A program made the position numbers and the translations under genes. Below are positions 34,837 through 45,512 of a DNA stretch of 64,000 nt, piece after piece. The stretch spans positions 2,036,081 to 2,100,080 of the forward strand of contig CM018606.1 of assembly GCA_009192285.1 (NCBI GenBank). Direction: 5' to 3'. A model generated the notes under the pieces. That model saw only the letters and a list, made by a program, of their open reading frames with translations, was not told the origin of the DNA and searched no databases. Source of the DNA: Morchella semilibera. Taxonomy: Eukaryota; Ascomycota; Pezizomycetes; Pezizales; Morchellaceae. Position 1 is the first letter of the stretch, and the number at the start of each line of letters is the position of its first letter.

Positions 34837-37800
34837 ATGTCAAATAACAGTTCGAGATGCCCTATTAGCGGTAATTCCAACGCCTCTGGTTCTTGTCCTG
34901 GTTCAAGAAGCTCCTCTAGGATGGGGCCTAGAGGATGCGCTTTTTCGGGCTTCTCTCACAATGCGCAACAGGTTCTCTATGGTGTAAGTAGTACTAGAAT
35001 CATTGGAAGCGTCCTTTTAACTAACCATGATTTTAACATTGTCCCAAATAGGCACCCCAAGGCCCCAACGCACCCGCCATAATCCACGAGAACGAAAGAC
35101 GTACAATGGTTGATGTCCTCCTCCCCACTGCACCATCGAAAGAACAAACCCGTGGACTGAAAAATGCCGACATCCTAACTCCCTCGAATGAAGATGTTCT
35201 CGCTGCCGCCTTAGGTGCACCCGCACGCCGAGTCCTGCAACGTGCAGAATCTATGGGCCCTCGGACAGGTTGGAGGGACGGCTATCTAACCAGTTCACAT
35301 GGATTCTGCCCTCCTGACCCTTCAGCCTCTCCAATTGCATTGTCTTCCAGTCCAGGGCGGGTGTGGAGCGACTTATGTGCTAGAATGCCGGGACTAGTCG
35401 GCCGTGGGAAAATCAGGGAAGCTATCCTTGAGCTACCGCTTATTAGCGGCGGGTCTGATGTTATTCCTGACCAGGCACTATGGGCGGCCACAGTATGCCT
35501 AGGAATATTGGCAAGTGTCTATCGTTATGAAGAGCGAAACGATGGACATGAAGGAATTATAGCTGGCGCACACGCGTCTGCTTTCCTAAATGCCACTGGA
35601 GATGCAGAAGATGAAGAGGAGGAAACAAAAGGAATACCGCGAAACGTAGCAATTCCACTTCGAACTGTGTGTACGAGAATGGGAAGGCCGCTGCCACATC
35701 TAACTCAGTACGATGTGTCAATATACAACTATAAACTGAGGGATCCGACTAGTGTCTATCCGTATGTGGAGCGGTTCGAGAATATGGACCTAAGGTGGCC
35801 GGTGTTTCAGGACCTAGCGGAGCGTGGGTTCTTGATATGTATGGCCGCTAGTCATGGTTGTTTCACGCCGGGAGTGGAGTTGATCGCGAGGTGTCAAGAG
35901 ATGGTGATGGATAGGTATAATTCTTTAAAGTTTCACGGAATATGAGAGAACTTTAGCTAACTATAGGATCTATTTTAGGGATAATGAAGGGTTACTAAGG
36001 GAACTTATTGCCTTGAAAGAGGTAGTTGATCAGCTAGGCTACGTTTTCCATCAAATCAGTGTTAATCCAGGTTCCGGAGAGAACTTTTCTAACCCAGTAA
36101 GTTTCAAAGACTAAACTATTTTCAATTATTTATCTTAACGAGTCCTAGGTTGAATGGGGCCAAAGATATGCCAAATTTTCAGCGCCCCTGTCAAAACGAG
36201 TGCCGGCTTTATCGGGACTAGCATTGCCGCTTTTCCAACTTATGGACGCCTTCATAGGTCGCAAAAAATACGACTCTTTTCTTGGACTAGAAGCATTACA
36301 TCTAAGGGCTTGGCTACCGTTGAATATTAGGGCGTTCATTACAGCAGTAGAACAATATTATTCGGTACCCGAGTATGTAAAATCTACTGGCGATTCGCGA
36401 TTGATGGGTGTGATGGAGGGGATCGTCGAGTCTTATACTGGAGAACGAGGCTTTATGGGAACACACAGATGTGAGTTTCATACCCTTCACCATTAATTTC
36501 CTACTAACATACAGTAGACAAGGTATATGGATTCCTTGAAGTAGTTGCAAAAACTGGGCGCACAGAAACAAATGGTGGGGCCGGAGCCGCAGATAACCAA
36601 GGCCGTCCATGGGAAGAGGTCCACAAGACCCTTTCAGATTCGATGATTGAACGTCTACAGCCTTTTCGGGAAAACATATCGCGGAAACCTCATGAAATGA
36701 GAGGGTGTTTTGAGGAGTGTCGTTTCAAAGCAAAGATCGCACGCCGCTCATTTATTGATAATGATCCTGATAGAAGTACAGCCAAGGTTACAGTGGATCT
36801 CATGCAATCCGGTATTACCTTTGGCCCTGGAGATCGCCTTGCGGTTATGCCACTAAATGGGTGGAAGGAGGTAGTAAAGTTGGCGGACGTATTGAGCTTG
36901 ATAGAAAGGTTAGAAGAGGTTGTCTCGTTGGAGAGGTCTTCCGAATGGAAGAGATATGCACACCATGAGGCAGCAATTTCGCGTGATAAATCCGCAGCAG
37001 TATTGAGGATTAAGGATATTCTTAGAAAAGGCCATCTCTCGCCTCTTACGAAGGAAACAGTCATGCAGGTGGGTTTGTGTAACTCTTCAGCTCTCAGGGG
37101 AAAAAAATACTAATAATAAAATTTAATAGGTTCACGTTCTTCTTCGGACATCATCATCCACTGTTATGAAGGTGCTTGCATCGGAAACATGGCCAGTTAG
37201 AGGGTCACTTGGTGACCTTTTGTCTGCTGCATCTGCCGAAGTCACTTCGGAGGTGTGGGATAAGGCATTCAATCCAGGAGATCTATCTTGGCTAGTAAAG
37301 CTTATCCCAATCGAAGTCCCGAGGACATATTCGATTTCGAGTTTTTCTGATGAGCTACTTCCATCCTCATTAGATCTGACAGTATCACGTGTGGAGCATG
37401 ATATATCGCCTGTCCTCAGTCCTAATATGGGTAGAAACCCATCATACTCTGGTGTGAGTAGCGGGTTTCTCAATCCACACCCGGAGGAAGAGAGAATAAT
37501 CAATGAAATCCCTGGATTTGCGAATCTCGAGGACACTGTGCTCGTCGGTGTCTCTCGGCCACTAAACTTCCAACTTCCTATTTCTCCAGCAGCCCCAGTT
37601 GCAATGTTCGCTGGTGGATCCGGAATCGCGCCCTTCAGGAGTTTCTGGGCGAAACGTATCTTATCTGGGGCGGTCGGGCGGAATATATTATTCCTTGGAG
37701 TCCAATCCCGGAAGAAGTTTGTTTATGAGGAAGAGCTCCGTGATCATGTCCGGTATAATAACCTTGAGCTGCATACAGCATTTTCACGGGACCGTAAGGG

Positions 37801-40011
37801 TCTTATGTATGATCCTTACCTCCGTGACTTAGTGGAGAAAGACATGGATCCTAGGTATCTTGATGTGGCAATTGTCGAGAACGGTAATACTGTTTGTGAC
37901 GTTGTAATGTCAACAAAACTTGGTGGGTTGGGCGGGTACCTTTATATCTGCGGTTCAGTTTCGGTATATGAGACTGTCATCTCTGGTATCAGGAAGTCGC
38001 TCTACACTAACCGAGCAGTGACCGCAAAATCTGCAGATGATCTATTGGCTACTGCGTTTGCAGAACGAAGATTCATGTTGGATATATTCATGACACCAAA
38101 AGCGATGTCATTCAAGGATCCAGTAATATCCATCTCAGAACTCTCACGGAATACAGGCCATCGGGAAGGCTCAAAGACCTGGATTGGCGTTCATGGTGCT
38201 GTATATGATGTTACCGATTTTCTACCCATCCATCCTGGGGGGTCGCTCATCGTCGCCGCCAGCGCCGGTTTAGACGCTACAAAGACCTTCGATGATCTCG
38301 CTCATACATCCAACCCAGAGGTTACAAGTCTCCTTTCAAAATGTTTTATTGGGTATATGGCCCCAAAGCCGCATCTACAATCCCTAGAGTTATCAGCATT
38401 ATATGATGGGTGGCAGGATTATCTCCGTACATGTGTGGAAAGTTTAACAACCCTCTCATTTGAGGTAAAGTCACTCATGAAGGATGAACATATTTGGTTT
38501 TCTGGTGGTATGTTAAATATGGGAGGAGTCCGTAAATTCTATCAGGTATGTGATTATAATCCGTTTACCCTTCCCCCGCCGAAGAAAAACCTGCTAAGAC
38601 AATCATTTCCACAGTTTCAATCGCGCTTAATGCAAAATGCATTCAGCGATTTATTCGGCACAAAAATGCAAGAGTTATACCTCAAATTGACATTCAACCT
38701 AATGGCCCTCCAAAACAATGGATCACGCTTCCCTGATGTCATGGGGATTATATCTCGCGCGCAGTCCTCCCAGTCGGCCACTAGAGCACAGAAGGAAATT
38801 GCCCTGATCGGAGATATGGTCTGCAATAGTGGGGCAGCACAGTCTATTGAGCGTGGTTTGATACGATACGCCCAGTCTGTAACTGAATTAGATGTCCGTT
38901 TTCTTGAGCAAATTCGGGAAGAGATTTGTACAGGTATGGATGGGTTCGATTTAGTGGCATCAATGAAGACCGCAACCAAAGAAAAACAGGTATGCTTTCT
39001 TTCAATTACCGGTTACTGGATTTTCTAACATGTAGTCTTTGCTAGCGACTGTTTAAAGTATCCGCTTTTCTGATCTCACTGCTTGAAAGAGTTGCTGAGC
39101 GGCTTGAAACTTTCTACGCCGAGATTGCCCAACAATCCATCTATCACCCTAAAATTGAAGAAAACCCTGCTCGAGCCCGATGGAGGCTTGTAAAACGTCG
39201 TATCTTCGATGGCAGCTTCTTCCTATTTGCTCAAGATGTGTCTCTTGAAAACCAGCCAGTCGATGAGATCGGCGAACCCATGTCACCGTTCCAGCCGCTA
39301 CGACAGGCTCGCATGCGCCAAAGTGTATCGTTTAACCAGATTGTGTCGAATGCGAATGATATGGTTAACCGATTGAACCATGGAAGAACCATTGAAAGTT
39401 TCCTTCAATCAAAACCAAACCCTGAACTGCCTGGAAATCCACCTGCAAAATCTCCCCGCAGATTGGCAGATATGCACACCACCCGAGCGGCAAGGCCTGA
39501 GAACCCAAAGTCGAGCTATACCGAGCATCTAGACCGGAAAGCTGCAAGCAGAATGACAAATTTCATGTCAGAAAACGTGAGAGCTCTTCGAAGACTCAGT
39601 CGCATTCCTCTGGATATCGATCCAGTTGCCATGCAGCATGCAATGAGTGTCTATGGTGGCTCAAGCCATGGGGGCCACTCCAGTCATGATAGTAGCGGTA
39701 GCTCCGCGCGCAGAGTAGAGAGAGCATTAATCCTCGGAGAAGGTATTAACAGCCGGGCTAGTTCTCGGGATAGAAGCAACCGATCAGTACATATGGAGAG
39801 CTTAGAAACGCGATCTGCATCCGCAAGGCCGAGCCATACCCGTGCCGAGAGTGTTGCGTCCCGATTCTCACCGGCACATGAACGGTCTTCTTCTACAGCG
39901 CCTACATCAAGGCATCATCGGAAGGTGTCGACATCTTCTATTCACTCAGTGAGTAGCGACCCGATGAGTAGAGGTTTAGAGGCATTGAAAAAGAAGTTTG
40001 CTGCTACATAG
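34837..40011 (+). CDS. Fusion: IDO/PrnB-like heme domain + P450-reductase-type FAD/NADPH domain + cytochrome b5
   Basis: Eight exons: 34837-34983, 35052-35914, 35979-36096, 36149-36470, 36518-37068, 37130-38545, 38615-38989 and 39046-40011; 1585 residues, all joins in frame. Residues about 60-535 resemble the indoleamine 2,3-dioxygenase/PrnB heme fold: LEALHLRAWLPLNIRAFI, VPEYVKSTGD and GTHRYKVYGFLEVVAKTG. His482 is the likely proximal heme ligand. Residues about 555-970 match the FAD/NADPH half of P450 reductase: RTYSIS at 732-737, FAGGSGIAPFRSFW at 827-840 and YICGS near 940. No flavodoxin (FMN) domain is seen. Residues about 997-1083 are cytochrome b5: HPGG (His1035) and FDDLAHT (His1059), the usual 24-residue ligand spacing. 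The region after 1090 is unrecognised and ends in a Ser/Arg-rich tail. Inferred role: a heme dioxygenase, perhaps on tryptophan or an indole, fed by its own reductase. Confidence 0.85.
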
Positions 40012-41406
40012 ACTGTGGCTTATAGATGATGAACGCATGGCTTTGGGATATGGCATTTTTTTTAATGATTTGAATTTTACCTTTTTAGTAGATTAATGTA
40101 CTTTGATAGATTGTTTAACAATACTAAGCAAATTCATGAAACACTCTAATACAATCAATGGTGTAAACAAAAAAAATGAAACACTCTATATCAGAATTTA
40201 TTTCTCACTACATGCATTCAACAGATAAAAAATCCTGTGACAGTGGCTATGAAAGCTTACTTACATATCCAACCTGCGGGTTGCATGCATATATAAAGTA
40301 TAAAAAAAATTATTATTTACGTGTCATCACAATATATCACTCGCGCTCGTATCGTTCCTTCAGATCCTCGGAAGAGCGGGCCCAGGCCCCCCTACCCAGG
40401 CCCCCCTACCCAGAGGTATAGAGCCGCCAGCTATACATCGAGTTTATCAACTTGTAACCTGCTTAATCTCTATACCTTCTAGATAAGGTTGATTTTTATC
40501 GTGGTATTTCGGCACAACTATTTACTTTACATCATAGTTCATGAGTATCAAGTTTATATACATGTAGTGTAAACACCTAAGCACGTACATACATGTACAT
40601 GTACTTAATACATGTAGCCATTATAATTTAAGGTCAATGACCGAAACACGCCTTATCACTTCCTCTTGGTGGTGTCCTTTTCAAGGCTAGACCTCCTTAT
40701 CTATCTTAAATTCAAGAAAACCGGTATGGTCCACCCCCCACCCTGTGTCTATCAATGCCTTCTACAAGGTTTCTCAAAACCTGAACTAGGCCATGCGATG
40801 ATATCTTATATATTAGCAATCACCAGTTATCACTCGATTTCGGTGACAGCCGTTATGTATGCGCCACCAAGCTGCAGCTGTCATCGCGTCCCCGTTACCT
40901 CTTCCACTTGTCCGGCCGGCGGATAGCCATGCAGGCGGGTGGAGCCGACGAAGATAAAGCAGCGAAAATCATTGTTTGCATTAAGTGGGGGGCGGGTTGA
41001 GGCGTTTAATCTTGCACAGCGTTCAGGTTACTTATACGCTTGTGCGTAGTATGTATGAATAAATTTTTCGAGAGGAAAAAACCCCGGTTCTATTAGACTA
41101 CACATATTTACCAAGAAGAGAAGTTGAAGGGAAAAAAAACGAATTGCCACTCCATCTAACCATAAAAAACAAAAAAAAGAGATGACCAACCCTTCTGCTT
41201 GGTGTCTCCATACAGCTACTAGCGAATTGCGATCCCGGCTCAAAAAAGAAAGAAAGAAAAGCCTCCATACAGCAAGCAAAAGCAAGGCTTGCAGCAGATG
41301 AGTTCAGGGCAAGCCTAAACATCAACCCGATCCAAAACAACTAAGATAAAGGATGGGAGAAAAAGGAAAAAGGAATAAGGAATAAGAAAAAAGGAAAGAA
41401 AAAAAC
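40012..41406. other. Intergenic region between convergent genes
   Basis: No supported gene between the 3' ends of the fusion gene and the perilipin-like gene. It contains a 14-bp tandem pair CAGGCCCCCCTACC at 40383-40410 and four TACATGTA octamers in 58 bases (40559, 40590, 40596, 40609), the densest cluster of that motif in the window. A-rich sequence at 41340-41406 is probably the perilipin 3' UTR. Confidence 0.55.
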
Positions 41407-41994
41407 CTAATTCCTCTTGGCGTCATTTTTGATCTCCTCAATCTTTTCATTGGCCTTCTTGCTCTTCTTTCCCAGGTACGACGCGATGTAGCTCATCAAA
41501 TCAGAGCTAACTACTAATCCTGTCGTCACACCTGCCTTCGCCATAGGGATGTATCCCTTCTCGCCAGATCCTTGCCTGTTGAGCTCCTCGCCATAGATGT
41601 TAAAGACATACTCCTTGGTGTCCTTTGCAAGCTCTGTTCCACGTGTGTAGACCTCGCCAACAAGCTTCTTTGGGTATCCAACGACCGAGTTCTTGATGTT
41701 CTCAGTGGGCTCTTTAACAATGGGGAAGCGCTCCTCAAACTTTCCGAGGCCAGTCTCGGCGAGGTCATCGGCTCGGTTTACAAGTGGGGCAGCCTTAGAG
41801 AGGAATGGCGAGAATGGGGCGATGACGGTGCTGAAGGTGCTGTATGCAGAGTGTGTGATGTTGATGGAGCGCTGGCCAAGTTGATAGCCTTTGAAGGTGG
41901 TGATGGAGTCAGAGATTATTGGGTACGAGGCAAGGTGGTCGAGGGACTTGTAGGTGACAGTCTCGCCGTTGGTAATGGTCTCAGTGGTAGACAT
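41407..41994 (-). CDS. MPL1: Perilipin-like lipid-droplet protein (CAP20/MPL1 type)
   Basis: Single exon of 195 residues. It has the fungal perilipin signature: HLASYPIISDSITTFKGYQL near the N-terminus, then a hydrophobic stretch ending FLSKAAPLVNRADDLAETGL and the ERFPIVKEPTENIK block. The C-terminal half has amphipathic helices and a Lys/Glu-rich end. Members such as Metarhizium MPL1 and Colletotrichum CAP20 coat lipid droplets and help store lipid used for appressorium turgor. The length is typical. A TATATATAA box lies about 90 bases upstream on the minus strand (near 42086). Confidence 0.88.
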   Translation of the reverse strand: MSTTETITNGETVTYKSLDHLASYPIISDSITTFKGYQLGQRSINITHSAYSTFSTVIAPFSPFLSKAAPLVNRADDLAETGLGKFEERFPIVKEPTENIKNSVVGYPKKLVGEVYTRGTELAKDTKEYVFNIYGEELNRQGSGEKGYIPMAKAGVTTGLVVSSDLMSYIASYLGKKSKKANEKIEEIKNDAKRN

Positions 41995-42426
41995 TGTGAT
42001 GTGTGATAGGGTTGGTATAGATGACTATGGGATTTTATTGGAGATGATGAGGCTGTAGGGGCAAGGCGAGTTAGTGGAATGTTATATATAACAAGACCAG
42101 AAAGGTATAATTCCTAAAAACTATATGGGCTGAATCTATGAGGATAAACTTACTATGTAGTGATAATGAGGTAGAGCGCAAGTGTAGATAAAGCAATGAG
42201 CAGGATTAAGAGACAAGTAAAAATCAGGGCAGATGAAGGGGGGAAACCGTCGTATTTGTATTAGAAACATATGTACCTCAGACCGTATCCACCACCCAAA
42301 GGATAGAGATAAGTATGTACCTATCTGCGTCTACGTACGTATGCAGCAGCAACCCCTCTCGTCCCCTCCGCCGCGCCGCAAGTGGAGGACTTTGGCCTCC
42401 TCATTTTTGCCTGACATGTGAAAAGC

Positions 42427-42457
<31 letters not shown>

Positions 42458-44620
42458 ACCTCGATATGGTCTTATCAAACCCAAGTCTTGTTGTTCATTG
42501 GACTGGCTTGTCATGGGTGTGCTTTCCGATATCGTAAATCTGCCGGTATCTTGTCCGCAAATCGCTAGATTCGAGGACCACAGCTTCGACGATAGGTTGT
42601 GAGTCGTTTGGCCGTATCTGCAGCTGCATGTCGTTATAGATTTTAACCGTTTCTCCACTTTCCTGTCAACTCCTCTTCTTCAACCTCTCGATAGAGAAGG
42701 TATGCGGTCAATTAACTTTCAAATACTCTAAAACCGCCAGAGTTTCATCCAATTAACCCATTACAACTCACACGAAGTGGTCTTTTGATCACTCGCCTTC
42801 AGGAGCTCAGGTCTGATGCGTTGCAAACGTCTCAAGGGAGAGAGAGGGTGTCTTCGCATGTGAAAACCGCTCGCAGCTCGAGCAATCGCGCCAAAGATAA
42901 CCAATCCGCGGAAGGGACGATCAGTGTGAGAAAAGACAAGGATTAAAGCTCTCTCGGAAACCCAACACACACAAGAACTTCTCGCTTGCGGCCGCCACAT
43001 GCATCGTCAGTGTCAGCCCTGTGGCGGAACCGTTCCCTTGAAGTACCTAGCCTGAACTCATACCAAGAGCAATACTGGTCGAGATCGAACCTTTTTTCCC
43101 GGGCTTCAATTTCTACGAGTAGGAGCCCTCTTCTCATTCCCGTGTATCCGAGGTTCGTGAAGGTTAGGAATGAATGAAATGGCATGAGGCTCAATTAAAC
43201 CAGCCTTCCACCCCCAAGCATGTGTCCGCCAACACCAAATTTCTGGTGTTGCAAAAGGTCGTGTCACATGCGAAATGTTTAAAATAGTCAACACCAGATA
43301 CTTTTTTCTCGGAAGAACTTTCAACCCCCCTAGTCCCTGTTGACAGAGCTTAGAGTTACTACTAGAGTGGTGTATTCCCGCTCCTTTATAACCCGGTAAT
43401 TGGATTATATGACGCTAGAGATATTCGACTCGAGCTGTTTGATTAAACATTAGAGATAGCTATTCCGTGATCCTTCAACAAGCGCCCAATTGCGTGAAAT
43501 GACTTGTGATGGCGCTCAGCTATATTATTACCTACATGCTGTAGCTGCTACCTACCCACTTCATCGCCAGGTGAATCGGCGATGTCCGTGCTGTGGTGCA
43601 TGGCATCTTATTATCGTCTCCGAAGCTTTCTTGTTCCCTTCATTTCCTCCACAGGAAGGGTTCCCCCCCCCATCGATCTCATTTTCTCTCGGGTGATTCG
43701 TTTCATTGATGGATACGTGTTTTCCCCCGCTCCATCTCCCCACTTCACGAGCATCAGTGTCCGATCTGCTTGAGCTCGTGAAGTCATCCCACAGGTATAA
43801 TGGATATTAAATTTACCCGCCCCGCCCTATCCTTCACCATAATGTAGTGGGCCATTAGTACCGGTACATCATGGCTATTTTCAGGCTTTTTGTTTTTTTC
43901 GATCTCGACAGGACGACGTTAGAGATATGCGCATGTAACAGGGATCAGATAGAGCATGTATAGTAACGGTAGAGTACTTGTAGTATTCTACTGCATTTGC
44001 ATACATGTTCTGGTAGTACTTATGGAAGTGATCGGGTTATATGATCTCAATCAGCATGTCGAGGTAAGCTTGCTCTAGGCAGCTAAACACGGGCCGAGGG
44101 TCTTCTCAAAAGTGACTGTTTTGTAGATCTGACTGACGCCGGCCGGGTATACTCTATCTACATGCACATACACGTGTCTCAGGTACTCTAGACTGCTCAG
44201 TTGAGCTGCTATCTATCTCAAAAGTCGGCATCTGACTGGTAAATTACCAGATTCCTTCTCTGCAGAAGAGAGAGAAAGCAATGAGAAGGCCGGGGATCCG
44301 GGGATGCAACCGGATGTGCAGTACATAAGGTACGGTATACATAAGCGGGGGATTTCACCCAATATACCCGCCTTGCAAGTTCATCGCTTGTTTGGATCAA
44401 TAGATGGCAATAAGTTACATAGACTAGAAGGGAGAAAGATGATGGGGAAGGATAGGATACAAATAGGTGGCCGGGTGAACGAGTAGAATTCCTGAAAGAA
44501 AGAGAGAGAAATGCTGTATTTCATTTCCCATTTACTACGAGGATAATATCTGCGAACGGGTAAGTACTTAGAGCTACAAGTTCATTCCAACCTGTAACAT
44601 GCCACCGAATTAGTTTCATG
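41995..44620. other. Intergenic region between the perilipin and ESS1 genes
   Basis: No supported gene. It holds a 20-base A tract near 42428-42447, a perfect 11-bp inverted repeat at 43742-43784, and short frames on both strands without known motifs. There is no TACATGTA octamer here, although related words such as TACATGTTC occur near 44003. Confidence 0.5.
43742..43784. repeat. Perfect 11-bp inverted repeat (hairpin)
   Basis: ACTTCACGAGC at 43742-43752 and its exact complement GCTCGTGAAGT at 43774-43784 are separated by 21 bases. This would form a stable stem-loop in DNA or RNA. There is no nearby gene end within 700 bases, so a terminator role is unlikely. Confidence 0.6.
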
Positions 44621-45512
44621 CTATCTACACTTAAACCTGGGATATCGGGTGGGGGAAAAAAGCAGGCAGGTAAAATGAAAATAGGAAGGAAAGCGCATAC
44701 CTTTCGATGAGATGGATTCCAGAAGCAGTCTCCACAGCATGGCTCATTTCGCCGGGTCTGAGCTCGAAGGCGGCGTCCTCAAACTCCTTCTGCATTTCGC
44801 CCCTTCCAAAAAACCCGCTGTTCACTGTCAGCGCTGGGAAGGTAATGTGTGATAGATATATGAAGGGGGAACCAACAGATCACCGCGCTTCCTCGCACTG
44901 CTGCAATCGGACTCGGTGAGAGCTAAATCAGCCAAGCTAACCCCACCACTTCTCACGCGCGCCTCAAAGCCAAGAATCATTTTCATAGCTTCCTCCTTTG
45001 TCCTGGTAATTTTGGCCTACACTTTAATTCAGCGCGAATCGGGGGCTAGGGGAGGCGGTAGAACAAACCTCCTTCCATGAGCTAGCCCTCCTGCTTCCCT
45101 CGTGTTTGACAAGCAAGTGGCTGCATCTGATCTTCCCCGCCTGGCCACCGCCCTCCGACGGCTGTAGAATTGTGGCAGGGAACTCATTTGCCATATACAC
45201 CTTTAGCTTCTCAGTGTCTGCATCGGGTGGAGGAGCCCATTGAGATGCGCTGGTAGAGGTGTTAAAGTAGTAGGGGAGGTTCTTGGACTTGGAGAACCGC
45301 ACGGTCCAGTGAGCGGGGAGACCAGTTTCGGTAGACTAGATACCGTGTATTAATATCGTATCATGGCCCATGCAGTCTGCATTTCACTTCACTTCACTTC
45401 ATCTCTCCCGGCGGGTATATATATCTAGTTGCTCACCGCGGCAGGGGGTAGGAAGGGACGGGAGCGAAGGGGGGGAGGGGGGGTGGCATAGATTAGGTTG
45501 CATACATACCAT
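44621..45512 (-). CDS. ESS1: Peptidyl-prolyl isomerase ESS1/PIN1 (WW + parvulin)
   Basis: Five exons: 45512-45510, 45335-45069, 45016-44877, 44817-44701 and 44636-44621; 180 residues. It begins [17 protein letters not shown]. The WW domain uses Trp11 and Trp34. The parvulin domain follows from about residue 70: [19 protein letters not shown] with the phosphate-binding SRR loop, [18 protein letters not shown] with the active-site Cys, and [17 protein letters not shown], ending HLIERFKCR. It isomerises phospho-Ser/Thr-Pro bonds, notably in the RNA polymerase II C-terminal domain, in the nucleus. SRRASSW has Ala where most homologues have Pro. The first exon holds only the ATG, followed by a 174-nt intron. 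Confidence 0.9.
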
